A DNA stretch of 64,000 nt, taken from assembly GCF_004364245.1 (NCBI RefSeq), contig NZ_SOAV01000004.1, positions 482,011 to 546,010 on the forward strand, read 5' to 3'. The notes under the pieces were generated by a model. It was not told the DNA's origin. It searched no databases and worked only from the letters and a program-made list of their open reading frames with translations. Shown piece by piece: positions 16,236 to 24,899 of the stretch. The first letter of the stretch is position 1, and each line of letters starts with the position of its first letter. A program made the position numbers and the translations under genes. Source of the stretch: Streptomyces sp. BK208. GTDB taxonomy: Bacteria; Actinomycetota; Actinomycetes; Streptomycetales; Streptomycetaceae.

Positions 16236-17011
16236 TGCTCGATGCCACCACCCGCTCTGGGGGCACCGCCACGGTCAGTCCCCGGACCGCCGCCGCCGAA
16301 CTCGCCGTCGCCACCGCCGGACCGGCCTCACCGACGGGCCTCACCACCCGTGTGACGAGAGTGCTGCTGTCCCCGTGGTCGCGGCTCTCCCTGCTCGTCG
16401 CCCTGCTGGCCTCGGCCGCGACGACGGTGGTGCTGTTCCAGCCGCAGCAGTTGCTGACCAACGGCTGGCCGCCCCAGCTGGGGGGAGCCGCCGCGGCCGT
16501 CGCGTACGCGGTGGCGTACGGGTTGTGCACGGTCGCCTTCGTGCCGCGTCCGCTGCTCAACCTGGCGGCCGGTGCCCTGTTCGGCTCTCAGTTGGGGCTG
16601 GCCTCCGCGCTGGCCGGGACGGTGCTCGGCGCCGGGATCGCCTTCTGTCTCGGCCGGGTCCTCGGCCAGGAGGCGCTGCGTCCGCTGCTGCGCGGCAAGT
16701 GGCTGAAGGCCGCGGACGGGCAGCTGAGCCGGCACGGTTTCCGCTCGATGCTGGCGGCGCGGCTGTTCCCCGGGGTGCCGTTCGCCGCCGCCAACTACTG
16801 CGCCGCCGTCTCCCGCATGGGTCTGCTGCCCTTCCTGCTGGCGACGGCGCTCGGTTCGATCCCCAACACCGCCGCCTACGTCGTCGCGGGCGCCCGCGCC
16901 TCGACGCCGACCTCTCCCGCCTTCCTGATCGCGCTGGCCTGCATCGCCCTGCCCGGGCTCGCGGGGGCGGTCGTCGCCTGGCGCAAGCGCCACCGGATGC
17001 GCGGACACTGA
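16235..17011 (+). CDS. TVP38/TMEM64 (VTT domain) membrane protein
   Basis: 258-residue integral membrane protein of the TVP38/TMEM64 family, distant kin of DedA. Seen: a ~40-residue soluble N-terminus, then hydrophobic segments; the re-entrant motif FVPRPLLNLAAGALFG (about 97-112), GAGIAFCLGRVLG, and the second motif AARLFPGVPFAAANYCAAVSRM (about 171-192). Ends with a basic cytoplasmic tail. The family is thought to affect membrane lipid distribution; no substrate can be assigned. Transcribed divergently from the AlkD-like gene. Confidence 0.88.
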   Translation: MLDATTRSGGTATVSPRTAAAELAVATAGPASPTGLTTRVTRVLLSPWSRLSLLVALLASAATTVVLFQPQQLLTNGWPPQLGGAAAAVAYAVAYGLCTVAFVPRPLLNLAAGALFGSQLGLASALAGTVLGAGIAFCLGRVLGQEALRPLLRGKWLKAADGQLSRHGFRSMLAARLFPGVPFAAANYCAAVSRMGLLPFLLATALGSIPNTAAYVVAGARASTPTSPAFLIALACIALPGLAGAVVAWRKRHRMRGH

Positions 17012-17186
17012 CGGCGTCGTCCCGCTGCCACGGCCGCGGTCCCCCCGGGGGCCGCTCCCCCCGTCACCCGGGGTTCATCCGGGGGCGCTACGCTGCCCCT
17101 CGGCACGCCAGGTCCCGATCACGCACACGACGGTTCGGCGTGTCCGCCGACCGTTTCTCGATCGCCCCTTGGACTGACGTAACTCC

Positions 17187-18062
17187 ATGTCTTGGTTTGA
17201 ATCCCTCGTCCTTGGACTCGTCCAGGGGCTGACCGAGTTCCTCCCCGTGTCGTCCAGCGCGCACCTGCGGCTGACCGCTGCGTTCGCCGGCTGGCACGAC
17301 CCGGGGGCGGCCTTCACGGCGATCACGCAGATCGGCACCGAGGCCGCGGTGCTCATCTACTTCCGCAAGGACATCGGTCGGATCATCTCGGCGTGGACCC
17401 GCTCGCTCACCGACAAGGCGATGCGGCACGACCCCGACGCGCGCATGGGCTGGCTGGTGATCGTCGGCTCCATCCCGATCGGCGTGCTCGGCCTGACGCT
17501 GAAGGACCAGATCGAGGGCCCCTTCCGCGACCTGCGGATCACCGCCACGATGCTGATCGTCGTCGGCGTCGTCATCGGCGTCGCCGACCGGATGGCCGCC
17601 CGCGACGAGCGGGGCGGCCGGCACCGCGCCCCTCAGCAGCGCAAGGAGCTGAAGGACCTGGGTGTGCGGGACGGCCTGATCTACGGTCTGTGCCAGGCGG
17701 CGGCCCTCATCCCCGGCGTCTCCCGCTCCGGCGCGACCATCAGCGGTGGCCTCTTCATGGGCTACCGGCGTGAGGCCGCCGCCCGGTACTCGTTCCTGCT
17801 GGCGGTCCCGGCGGTGCTGGCGTCCGGCGTCTTCGAGCTTAAGGACGCCATGGAGAGCGACCACGTCTCCTGGGGGCCGACGCTCTTCGCGACGGTCATC
17901 GCCTTCGCCACCGGGTACGTGGTCATCGCCTGGTTCATGAAGTGGATCTCCACCAAGAGCTTCATGCCGTTCGTCTGGTACCGCATCGCGCTCGGGATCG
18001 CCATCATCGCCCTGGTCGCGGCGGGTGTCCTCAGCCCGCACGCCGCGGAGTCCGCCGGCTGA
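17187..18062 (+). CDS. uppP: Undecaprenyl-diphosphatase UppP
   Basis: 291-residue membrane phosphatase that recycles undecaprenyl pyrophosphate to the monophosphate carrier for peptidoglycan precursors. Motifs: GLVQGLTEFLPVSSSAHL at residues 10-27 (E-rich motif and PxSSSAHL), and IPGVSRSGATI near 175-185 with the conserved Ser and Arg; seven to eight membrane helices. Length is normal. The ATG has no strong Shine-Dalgarno; a TACGCT box at 17089-17094 would give a ~86-base leader. Inhibition of this step relates to bacitracin sensitivity. Confidence 0.95.
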   Translation: MSWFESLVLGLVQGLTEFLPVSSSAHLRLTAAFAGWHDPGAAFTAITQIGTEAAVLIYFRKDIGRIISAWTRSLTDKAMRHDPDARMGWLVIVGSIPIGVLGLTLKDQIEGPFRDLRITATMLIVVGVVIGVADRMAARDERGGRHRAPQQRKELKDLGVRDGLIYGLCQAAALIPGVSRSGATISGGLFMGYRREAAARYSFLLAVPAVLASGVFELKDAMESDHVSWGPTLFATVIAFATGYVVIAWFMKWISTKSFMPFVWYRIALGIAIIALVAAGVLSPHAAESAG

Positions 18063-18123
18063 CCGCACGTTTGTGTAGCGGTCCGGTAGCGCAGTGTCAG
18101 TGCTTGCCCCTAGGCTTGTCCGC

Positions 18124-18303
18124 ATGTCCCCCGATTACACGACCCCTGGTTCCGTGCGGTCCGCCGCGGAGCTGAACGACCGGATCCGCGCGCTGTGGCG
18201 GCGCGCGGGCGGTTCCCTGTCCGCGCAGGAGCGCGTGGAGTACGAGCTGCTGGTGGTCGAGTGGGCGACGGCGATCCGCGGCGAGGTCGTCGAGGCGGCC
18301 TGA
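18124..18303 (+). CDS. Small conserved helical protein, 59 residues
   Basis: 59-residue soluble protein, no recognised family name. The middle (ELNDRIRALWRRAGGSLSAQERVEYELLVVEWA, given here as two helices about 18-30 and 37-54) predicts two amphipathic helices. Acidic C-terminus. Start is supported by TAGGCT (18111-18116), 7 bases before the ATG, without a Shine-Dalgarno, so leaderless. It lies 61 bases after uppP but on its own promoter. Confidence 0.75.
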   Translation: MSPDYTTPGSVRSAAELNDRIRALWRRAGGSLSAQERVEYELLVVEWATAIRGEVVEAA

Positions 18304-18498
18304 ACGACGGGGGCGGTCCGGACCCGAGCCCGGGCCCGCCCGAGGGCGGCCCGGCCCGGGGCTCCACTCGACACGGAGGCGGCCCGGCCCGGCGCGGGGC
18401 CCGCCGTCACAGGGCGGCCCGGTCGGCGCGGATGACGCCCCCGGCCCCGGCCGGGGCCCGCAGCCGCCCCGCCTTCCGGGGGATCACCCCGAGAGGGG

Positions 18499-19239
18499 TC
18501 AGCGCCCGCCGGCGACCCGGAGCACCGTCCCCGTCGTGTACGACGCGTCGGACGACATCAGCCAGGCGATCGCCGCGGCGATCTCCTCCGCGCGGCCCGC
18601 ACGTCCCATCGGCACCGAAGCCCCCATCCGCGCCGCCCGGCCCGCGTCGCCCGCCGCCGCGTGCATCTCGGTGTCGATCACGCCGGGGGCCACGGCGTTG
18701 ACCCGGATGCCGTCCGGACCGAGTTCCTTGGCCAGGCCCAGGGTCAGCGCGTCGACGCCCGCCTTGCTCGCCGCGTAGTGCACGTACTCCCCCGGGCTGC
18801 CCAGCGTCGCGGCGCCCGACGACACGTTCACGATCACGCCGCTCCGCCGCGGCGTCATCAGTCGTGCCGCCCGCCGGGAGCACAGCAGCACGCCCAGGAG
18901 GTTGACGTCGAGGACCCGGCGCAGGTCCGCGGTGTCGCTGTCGGCGAGCCGGCCCAGCGGGCCGGTCACGGCCGCGTTGTTCACCAGGCCCGTCACGGGA
19001 CCGAGCCGCTCCTCCACCGTGTCGAAGAGCCGCTCGACGTCGGCCTCGACGGACGTGTCCGCCCGCACGGCGACGCCGCGCCCGCCCGCCTCGCGCACCG
19101 CCGCGACGACCGTCTCGGCGGCGGCGGCGTCCGCCGCGTAGCCCACGGCGACGTCGTGCCCCTCCGTCGCGAGCCGCAGGCAGGTCGCCGCGCCGATGCC
19201 CCGGCTGCCGCCGGTGACCACCGTGATGGGTCGGTTCAT
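18499..19239 (-). CDS. SDR family oxidoreductase
   Basis: 246-residue classical short-chain dehydrogenase. Seen: cofactor loop TGGSRGIG (near residues 9-16), NNAA near 87, the catalytic Ser in VNVSSGAA, and YAASK (about 154-158) with catalytic Tyr and Lys; the downstream NAVAPGVIDTEMH is typical. Substrate unknown. ATG chosen because GGAGGTG sits 5 bases upstream; a start four codons earlier would lie inside that site. A perfect palindrome (19254-19270) just upstream is a likely operator, so expression is probably ligand-controlled. The 195 bases after the stop hold only GC-rich sequence and a 5-bp ACCCC/GGGGT hairpin at the stop. Confidence 0.88.
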   Translation of the reverse strand: MNRPITVVTGGSRGIGAATCLRLATEGHDVAVGYAADAAAAETVVAAVREAGGRGVAVRADTSVEADVERLFDTVEERLGPVTGLVNNAAVTGPLGRLADSDTADLRRVLDVNLLGVLLCSRRAARLMTPRRSGVIVNVSSGAATLGSPGEYVHYAASKAGVDALTLGLAKELGPDGIRVNAVAPGVIDTEMHAAAGDAGRAARMGASVPMGRAGRAEEIAAAIAWLMSSDASYTTGTVLRVAGGR

Positions 19240-19253
19240 GAGCACCTCCATTT

Positions 19254-19270
19254 TGATCGATCATCGATCA
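19254..19270. promoter_or_regulatory. Perfect palindromic operator TGATCGAT-C-ATCGATCA
   Basis: 8-1-8 perfect palindrome, 15 bases upstream of the SDR start codon and within its promoter region. It looks like a TetR- or MarR-type operator; no such regulator is adjacent. Confidence 0.65.
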
Positions 19271-19373
19271 TCTTAGGAGGAGTGCCGCGCGCTGCCCAGG
19301 CCGCGGTGTGATCAACTGAATTCGCCGTCGTCACGGACGCACACTGGACAGATCACCGGGTAGGGAGGCGCCC

Positions 19374-20951
19374 ATGAAGACGCTCGACCATTGGCTCGCC
19401 TCCTCGTGGCGGCGCTCGGTCCTCGCCGTGCTCGCCGGGGCCCTGCCCGTGCTCGCCTTCCCGGGCCCGGCCCTGTGGTGGTGGGCCTGGTTCGCACTGG
19501 TGCCCTGGATCCTGCTGGCCCGCACCGCCCGGCGCGGGAAGCGGGCGGCGTACGACGGGTGGTGCGGCGGGTTCGGGTTCGTGCTGGCCATGCACCACTG
19601 GCTGCTGCCGAACCTGCACGTGTTCACCTTCGTCATCGCCGCGCTGCTCGGCGCCCTGTGGGTCCCGTGGGGCTGGCTGGTGCGCCGGATGCTGGGCGGG
19701 GCGCCGTCCGCCGGCCGGGTCGCGGCGGCCCTGGTGGTACTGCCCTCGGGCTGGCTGCTGGCCGAGCTGGTCCGTTCCTGGCAGGGACTCGGCGGCCCCT
19801 GGGGCATGCTCGGCGCCTCCCAGTGGCAGGTGGCTCCGGCGCTGCGGCTCGCCTCGGTGGGCGGGGTGTGGCTGCTCAGCTTCCTGGTGGTGGCCGTCAA
19901 CGTCGCCGTCACGGTCCTCGTGGCCGTGCGGCGGGCGAGGGTGCCGGCCCTGGCCGGGCTGGTCGCCACCGCCGCGGCCGCCTCGGCGGCCTGGGTCTGG
20001 TCGCCGCGCCCCGACACCGGCGAGCGGGTCGCGATCGCCGCGGTGCAGCCGGGCATCGTCGCCGGGGCGGACAGTGCGGACCGGCGGTTCGACCGCGAGG
20101 AGCAGCTGACCCGGCGGCTGGCGGGCCGGGACCTCGACCTGATCGTCTGGGGCGAGAGCAGTGTCGGCTACGACCTCGACGACCGGCCGGACTTCGCCCG
20201 GCGGCTCGCGGCCCTGTCCCGGGAGACGGGCGCGGACATCCTGGTCAACGTGGACGCCCGGCGCTCCGACAGACCCGGCATCTACAAGAGTTCGGTGCTC
20301 GTCGGGGCGGCGGGACCGACCGGCGATCGGTACGACAAGATGCGGCTCGTCCCCTTCGGCGAGTACGTGCCGTTCCGCTCGATGCTCGGCTGGGCCACCT
20401 CGGTCGGCAAGGCGGCCGGCGAGGACCGCAGGCGGGGCACCGAGCAGGTGGTGATGGACGTCGGCGACCGCCTGCGGATCGGGCCGATGGTCTGCTTCGA
20501 GAGCGCGTTCCCCGACATGAGCCGCAGTCTGGTCGCCGACGGTGCCCAGGTGCTGGTCGCCCAGTCCTCGACCTCGACCTTCCAGCACACCTGGGCGCCC
20601 GAGCAGCACGCCTCGCTCGCCGCGCTGCGCGCCGCCGAGACCGGCCGTCCCATGGTGCACGCGACACTGACCGGTGTCTCCGCCGTCTACGGCGCGGACG
20701 GTGAGCGGATCGGCTCCTGGCTCGGCACCGGCGCGAGCGCCTCCCGGGTCTACGAGATCCCGCTGGCCCGGGGCACCACGCCGTACGTCCGCTACGGCGA
20801 CTGGACGGTGTACGCGGCGCTGCTGACCCTGGGGGTCTGGGGCGCCGCGGAGGGCGTGCGGACGGTGCGGCTCAGGCGGAGCGGGGCGGCACGACGGCCC
20901 GGACCACCCGCTCGCACAGCTCATGGGTCTCCAGCGCGTCCCGGGCGCTGA
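19374..20951 (+). CDS. lnt: Apolipoprotein N-acyltransferase
   Basis: 525-residue polytopic membrane enzyme that N-acylates the lipidated Cys of diacyl lipoproteins. Six to seven membrane helices (about 15-215) precede a nitrilase domain. The catalytic triad is complete: Glu261 (WGESSVG), Lys322 (YDKMRLVPFGEYVP) and Cys374 (VCFESAFP). The loop WQGLGGPWGMLGASQ is typical. ATG start has GGGAGG 7 bases upstream. The Arg/Pro-rich last ~27 residues overlap the end of the convergent oxidoreductase gene by 80 bases. Several lipoproteins in this window are possible substrates. Confidence 0.93.
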   Translation: MKTLDHWLASSWRRSVLAVLAGALPVLAFPGPALWWWAWFALVPWILLARTARRGKRAAYDGWCGGFGFVLAMHHWLLPNLHVFTFVIAALLGALWVPWGWLVRRMLGGAPSAGRVAAALVVLPSGWLLAELVRSWQGLGGPWGMLGASQWQVAPALRLASVGGVWLLSFLVVAVNVAVTVLVAVRRARVPALAGLVATAAAASAAWVWSPRPDTGERVAIAAVQPGIVAGADSADRRFDREEQLTRRLAGRDLDLIVWGESSVGYDLDDRPDFARRLAALSRETGADILVNVDARRSDRPGIYKSSVLVGAAGPTGDRYDKMRLVPFGEYVPFRSMLGWATSVGKAAGEDRRRGTEQVVMDVGDRLRIGPMVCFESAFPDMSRSLVADGAQVLVAQSSTSTFQHTWAPEQHASLAALRAAETGRPMVHATLTGVSAVYGADGERIGSWLGTGASASRVYEIPLARGTTPYVRYGDWTVYAALLTLGVWGAAEGVRTVRLRRSGAARRPGPPARTAHGSPARPGR

Positions 20952-21780
20952 GCACCTCGCCCGAGCGCACCGCGTCGAGGAAGGCGAGCACCGCCTGCTC
21001 GATGCCGCGCTGGCGGGCCACGGGCACCCAGTCGCCCCGCCGCCGCACGGTCGGCTGGCCCTTGTGGTCGATCACCTCGGCGAGGTTGACCACCTGGCGC
21101 TTGGTGTCCTGGCCGGAGACCTCCAGGATCTCCTCCGTCGAGCCGCTGAGCCGGTTCATCACGCCGAGCGCGGTGAAGCCGTCCCCGGCGAGCTGCAGCA
21201 CGACGTGGTGGAGCAGGCCGCCCTCCGCGCGGGCGCGCACCGTCACGTCGTCGACCGGTCCGGGCACCAGGAACCTCAGGGTGTCGACGACGTGGATGAA
21301 GTCGTCGAGGATCATCGTGCGCGGGTCCTCGGGCAGGCCGGTGCGGTTCTTCTGCATGAGGATCAGCTCGCGCGGGTGCTCGGCGCACTGCGCGTACCCC
21401 GGGGCGTGGCGCCGGTTGAAGCCGACGGCGAGGCTGGTGCGCCGCTCCTCGGCGAGGACGACCAGGCGCTCGGAGTCGGCGAGTTCGTAGGCGAGGGGCT
21501 TGTCGACGTAGGTGGGCACGCCGGCTTTTAGCAGCCGGGTCACGATCTCGGGGTGGACGGACGTCGGCGCGTGCACGAAGGCGGCGTCGAGGCCCTGGGC
21601 GAGGAGCGCGTCGAGGTCGGCGTGGCGCTGCCGCGACGGGACGCGCAGCTTGTCCGCGACCCGGGTGAGGGTGGCGGGGGTGCGGGTCTGCAGGTGCAGT
21701 TCGATCCCGGGGAGGGCGGCGAGCACCGGCAGGTAGGCCTTCTGCGCGATGTCGCCGAGTCCGATGCAGCCGACCTTCAC
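20872..21780 (-). CDS. Gfo/Idh/MocA family oxidoreductase
   Basis: 302-residue NAD(P)-dependent dehydrogenase. N-terminal Rossmann fold with VGCIGLGDIAQKAYLP (residues 3-18), the VHAPTSVHPEIV segment, and the EKP-equivalent YVDKPLAYE near 92-100 that carries the conserved Lys. The C-terminal domain has DDFIHVVDTLRFL, the usual region of the catalytic His/Asp. Likely acts on a sugar or inositol derivative; the substrate is unknown. GTG start with GAGGAG upstream. It is 13 bases downstream of the FAD-monooxygenase gene and may share its mRNA. The codon pair CTA AAA in the middle is unusual for this GC-rich genome. Confidence 0.88.
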   Translation of the reverse strand: MKVGCIGLGDIAQKAYLPVLAALPGIELHLQTRTPATLTRVADKLRVPSRQRHADLDALLAQGLDAAFVHAPTSVHPEIVTRLLKAGVPTYVDKPLAYELADSERLVVLAEERRTSLAVGFNRRHAPGYAQCAEHPRELILMQKNRTGLPEDPRTMILDDFIHVVDTLRFLVPGPVDDVTVRARAEGGLLHHVVLQLAGDGFTALGVMNRLSGSTEEILEVSGQDTKRQVVNLAEVIDHKGQPTVRRRGDWVPVARQRGIEQAVLAFLDAVRSGEVLSARDALETHELCERVVRAVVPPRSA

Positions 21781-21793
21781 GGGATGTGCTCCT

Positions 21794-22975
21794 CTAACGC
21801 TCGCCGACCTGGGTCCGCCGGGAAGCATACGGGGGCTGCGGGGGCCGCCAGTCGGCGATGCCGTCGAAGCCGCGCAGGAACAGTGCAGGTCCGGCCTTGG
21901 AGAGGGCGAGGAGGGCGGCGTCGCGGACCGCGATGCCGGTGCGGCTGCCCATCATGTTGAGGCGGGCCACCCTGACGGCCTGGCGGGCGACGGCGGTGGT
22001 GCGGGGCAGCCGGGCGGCCGTGTAGGCGGCGAGGTCCTGGCTGTGGTGGGCCAGCACCACCGCGTCCTCGATGGCCTGGTTGCCGCCCTGGCCGAGGGTC
22101 GGCGGCATGGCGTGCGCGGCGTCTCCGAGCAGGACGGCCCTGCCCAGGTGGTAGGAGGGCAGCGGCTCGGCGATGTGGTGCACGTCGTGGCGCAGGACGT
22201 CCTCGGGGCGGGCGGCGGCGAGGACAGCGGGGATCGGATCGTGCCAGTCGCCGTAGCGGTGCAGCAGTTCGGCCCTCTCGTCGGCCGCGTGTCCGCCGGC
22301 CGGGGTGACGGCGGCGGCGTAGGCGTAGACCCGGCCGTCCTTGAGCGGATGCGTGCCCCAGAGGCGGCCCGGGCCCCAGGTCTCGTGGGAGGCGAACTCG
22401 ACGCCCGGGACGGGGATCACGACCCGCCAGGTGGTGAAGCCGGAGTAGACGGTGCCGGGGTGCCGCGGGAACAGCGTGCGGCGTACGGCGGAGTGGATGC
22501 CGTCGGCCCCGACGACCAGGTCGGCCTCCAGTTCGCCGTCCGGGAGGCGGACCCTGGCCGGCCGGTCGCGGTCGCCGGGGTCGGTGAGCACGGCGTCGGC
22601 GGCCGTGCGGACCGCCTCCGGCGGCAGCAGCGCGGCGAGGCGCTCGACGAGGGTGGACCGGTGGAGCAGTACCAGCGGGCCGCCGAAGCGTGCTTCGGCG
22701 GCTTCGGCACTGGACCGGGAGAGCCACCGCCCGCCGGGGGTGCGCAGTCCCCCGTCGCCCTGCCAGGCGGCGAGGGCGCGGATCTCGTCGCCGAGTCCGA
22801 TCACGTCCAGGGCGCGCAGGGCGTTGGGCGACAGCGAGATGGCCGCACCGACCGGCCGGAGCGAGGGGGCGCGCTCCAGGACGGTGACCCGCAGGCCGCT
22901 CAGGTGCAGGGCGGCCGCCGCGGTGAGTCCGCCGATGCCGCCGCCTATCACGACGGCCGTCCTCGTCCGTGTCAT
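21794..22975 (-). CDS. FAD-dependent aromatic-ring-type monooxygenase
   Basis: 393-residue class A flavoprotein monooxygenase (UbiH/salicylate-hydroxylase-like). Seen: VVIGGGIGGLTAAAALH (residues 8-24), the DG motif VVGADGIHSAVRR near 155-167, and the second FAD motif AVLLGDAAHAMPPTLGQGGNQAIEDA near 280-305. ATG chosen because GGAGGAG precedes it by 5 bases. The gene is divergent from a TetR gene, with two matching palindromic operators between them, so it is very probably repressed by that TetR. Its substrate, perhaps the inducer itself or a relative, cannot be read. Confidence 0.9.
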   Translation of the reverse strand: MTRTRTAVVIGGGIGGLTAAAALHLSGLRVTVLERAPSLRPVGAAISLSPNALRALDVIGLGDEIRALAAWQGDGGLRTPGGRWLSRSSAEAAEARFGGPLVLLHRSTLVERLAALLPPEAVRTAADAVLTDPGDRDRPARVRLPDGELEADLVVGADGIHSAVRRTLFPRHPGTVYSGFTTWRVVIPVPGVEFASHETWGPGRLWGTHPLKDGRVYAYAAAVTPAGGHAADERAELLHRYGDWHDPIPAVLAAARPEDVLRHDVHHIAEPLPSYHLGRAVLLGDAAHAMPPTLGQGGNQAIEDAVVLAHHSQDLAAYTAARLPRTTAVARQAVRVARLNMMGSRTGIAVRDAALLALSKAGPALFLRGFDGIADWRPPQPPYASRRTQVGER

Positions 22976-22991
22976 GACTCTCCTCCACGCT

Positions 22992-23050
22992 CGGCTCACT
23001 ACAGCTGTAGTAGGGCTCACCGCCGACTGTACTACAGCCGTAGTGAGCCG
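22992..23050. promoter_or_regulatory. Paired TetR operators between the FAD monooxygenase and TetR genes
   Basis: Two sites, ACTACAGCTGTAGT (22998-23011, perfect palindrome) and ACTACAGCCGTAGT (23031-23044, one change). Including flanks they form a 21-bp inverted repeat with one mismatch. The second overlaps the region 17 bases before the TAGATT box of the TetR gene. Confidence 0.8.
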
Positions 23051-23065
23051 GGTAGATTGAGCTCC

Positions 23066-23698
23066 ATGTCCTCTCCTGCCGCACCCTCCGGATCATCGTC
23101 CGGCGCCTCCCGCGCCGACCGGGTCGCCGACGCCGCGCTGACGCTGCTGGCCGAGCGCGGGATGCGCGGGCTCACCCACCGGGCGGTCGACGAGACGGCC
23201 GGACTCCCCCAGGGCTCCACGTCCAATGTCGCCCGGACCCGGCAGGCGCTGCTGGAGCGGGCGGTGCGGCGGCTGGCCGACCGGGAGGCGAGGGTGCTCG
23301 CGCTGCACGAGATGCCGGACCCGCGGGCCGGTCTCGACGCGCTGGCCGACGCGCTGGCACTGGCGACCCACCGGGCGCTGACCCGCAACCGCGCGCTGAC
23401 ACGGGCCCGGTACGAACTGGCCCTGGAGGCCACCCGCCGCCCGGAGCTGCGGGCGCACTTCGACGCGGCGGGTGCCCGCTTCCGGGAGCAACTGGGCGCC
23501 CTCGTCACGGCGATGGGCTCGACCGACCCGGCCCGGCACGTGCTCTCGCTGGTCGCCTGGGCGGACGGGTTGATGTTCAGCTGCGTGGCCGGGACCTTCC
23601 ACGCCGAGGTGCCGAGCCTCAAGGACGTGCGGTCGGGGCTGCGGGAACTTCTCGACGGCATGCTGGGCGGCCCGCGGCGCGACCTGCCGGCGGGCTGA
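23066..23698 (+). CDS. TetR family transcriptional repressor
   Basis: 210 residues: a Ser/Ala-rich N-terminus, TetR helix-turn-helix at about 18-64 (DAALTLLAERGMRGLTHRAV, then PQGSTSNVARTRQALL) and an all-helical ligand domain. It is divergent from the FAD monooxygenase and two operators sit between, so auto- and cross-repression is likely. Start: the ATG at 23066 has TAGATT (23053-23058) 7 bases upstream and no Shine-Dalgarno. The ligand is unknown. Confidence 0.9.
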   Translation: MSSPAAPSGSSSGASRADRVADAALTLLAERGMRGLTHRAVDETAGLPQGSTSNVARTRQALLERAVRRLADREARVLALHEMPDPRAGLDALADALALATHRALTRNRALTRARYELALEATRRPELRAHFDAAGARFREQLGALVTAMGSTDPARHVLSLVAWADGLMFSCVAGTFHAEVPSLKDVRSGLRELLDGMLGGPRRDLPAG

Positions 23699-23740
23699 AA
23701 TCCCCTGGTGGCAACGGCCGGTCCGGGCGAGGATGCCGCC

Positions 23741-24253
23741 ATGACGACCGAACGCAGCGAACCCCCCGTCGACGCCGGCGAACGCGCCATGCTGGAGGGC
23801 TGGCTCGAGTACCACCGGCAGACCCTCGCCTGGAAGTGCGAGGGACTGACCGACGAACAGTTGAGGACGGCGGCCGTGGCGCCCTCGGCGTTGACCCTGA
23901 TGGGACTCGTCCGGCACATGGCGGAGGTGGAGCGCAGCTGGTACCGCAGGGTGCTGGCGGCCGAGGACGCGGGCCCGATCTACTCCTCCGGCGAGGAAAC
24001 GGAGGGCGAGTTCCGGTTCACCGAGGCGGACACCTTCGCCGAGGCCCACGCCACCTGGCAGGCCGAGATCGAGGCGGCCCGCCGCAACGCGGCCGGCGTC
24101 CCGCTGGGCGAGACGTCCCAGGGCAGGCACCTGCGTACCGGCAAGCGCTCGACCCTGCGCTGGATCCACACCCACATGATCGAGGAGTACGCGCGTCACA
24201 ACGGGCACGCGGACCTGATCCGCGAGCGTCTGGACGGAGCCACGGGCGACTGA
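23741..24253 (+). CDS. DinB/DUF664 family protein
   Basis: 170-residue four-helix-bundle protein of the DinB/DUF664 superfamily. Seen: TLMGLVRHMAEVERSWYRR (about residues 49-67) with the first metal-ligand His, and WIHTHMIEEYARHNGHADLIRE (about 143-164) with the other two, so the metal site looks complete. Such proteins include thiol-dependent S-transferases using mycothiol in actinomycetes; a specific role is not clear. ATG at 23741 with GAGGAT upstream; an ATG three codons earlier is possible. Confidence 0.85.
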   Translation: MTTERSEPPVDAGERAMLEGWLEYHRQTLAWKCEGLTDEQLRTAAVAPSALTLMGLVRHMAEVERSWYRRVLAAEDAGPIYSSGEETEGEFRFTEADTFAEAHATWQAEIEAARRNAAGVPLGETSQGRHLRTGKRSTLRWIHTHMIEEYARHNGHADLIRERLDGATGD

Positions 24254-24356
24254 CGTCACCTCCCGTCGGCGCCGGGCCTCCGTACGGGGCCGGAGATCAC
24301 CCGTGCGGGGCAACCTCCGCTTGTCCGGCTCCGGTTGCGGTGCCGGAGGCAGCAGA

Positions 24357-24866
24357 GTGGCGCGGGTGCATCGAACGACGACCACCGCAACGCTCCTGCT
24401 GACCGTGACCGTCTCGGCCCTGACCGGCTGTACGACGGTCGGCGGCCCGGCCGTGGACGCCCCCTCCGGGACCGGCGCCCGCTCGTCCGCGCCGCGCCCG
24501 GACGGCCCGGCCGTGCCCCGGGTCGTCCAGGCCCCGGCCCGGGAGGCGCTGGAGATGATCGGCCCGTCCCCCAGCGCGGAGCGGGCCGCCGGCGCACCCC
24601 GCCGCTCGAAGCCGCCGGCCGCCTCGACCGGGCCGCACGACCCGCCCGCGGCCCGTGCTCCCGGCCGGCGGCCCGTCCGCCCGGCGCCGCCCGAGCACAC
24701 CCGCGCCCCCGGCACGAACCGGCCCCGGCCCCGGGTGCCCGACCTGCCCGGCACCTCCGGCGCCGGCGGCGGGAAGGCCGACGTGTGCTCCCTCGGCAAG
24801 CAGTACGGCGGTTGGCACCCGGACAGCCCCGAGTCCCGCATCTGCGAGCAGACGTACGGGCACTGA
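24357..24866 (+). CDS. Small proline-rich lipoprotein
   Basis: 169-residue protein with a lipoprotein signal peptide: basic start, hydrophobic TTATLLLTVTVSAL, and lipobox LTGC around residue 27. The mature part is Pro/Ala/Arg-rich and probably disordered, ending in a short conserved-looking tail (VCSLGKQYGGWHPDSPESRIC) with two Cys that may pair. No family recognised. GTG at 24357 with GGAGG 7 bases upstream; GTG at 24366 is an alternative. Confidence 0.72.
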   Translation: MARVHRTTTTATLLLTVTVSALTGCTTVGGPAVDAPSGTGARSSAPRPDGPAVPRVVQAPAREALEMIGPSPSAERAAGAPRRSKPPAASTGPHDPPAARAPGRRPVRPAPPEHTRAPGTNRPRPRVPDLPGTSGAGGGKADVCSLGKQYGGWHPDSPESRICEQTYGH

Positions 24867-24899
24867 GGCCGGGCGGCGCCCGCCGGGGGCCGCCCGGCG

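Noticed and set aside
21520..21535. CTA AAA codon pair as sign of horizontal transfer of the Gfo/Idh gene
   Set aside because: Single rare codons; the rest of the gene has ordinary GC-rich codon use.
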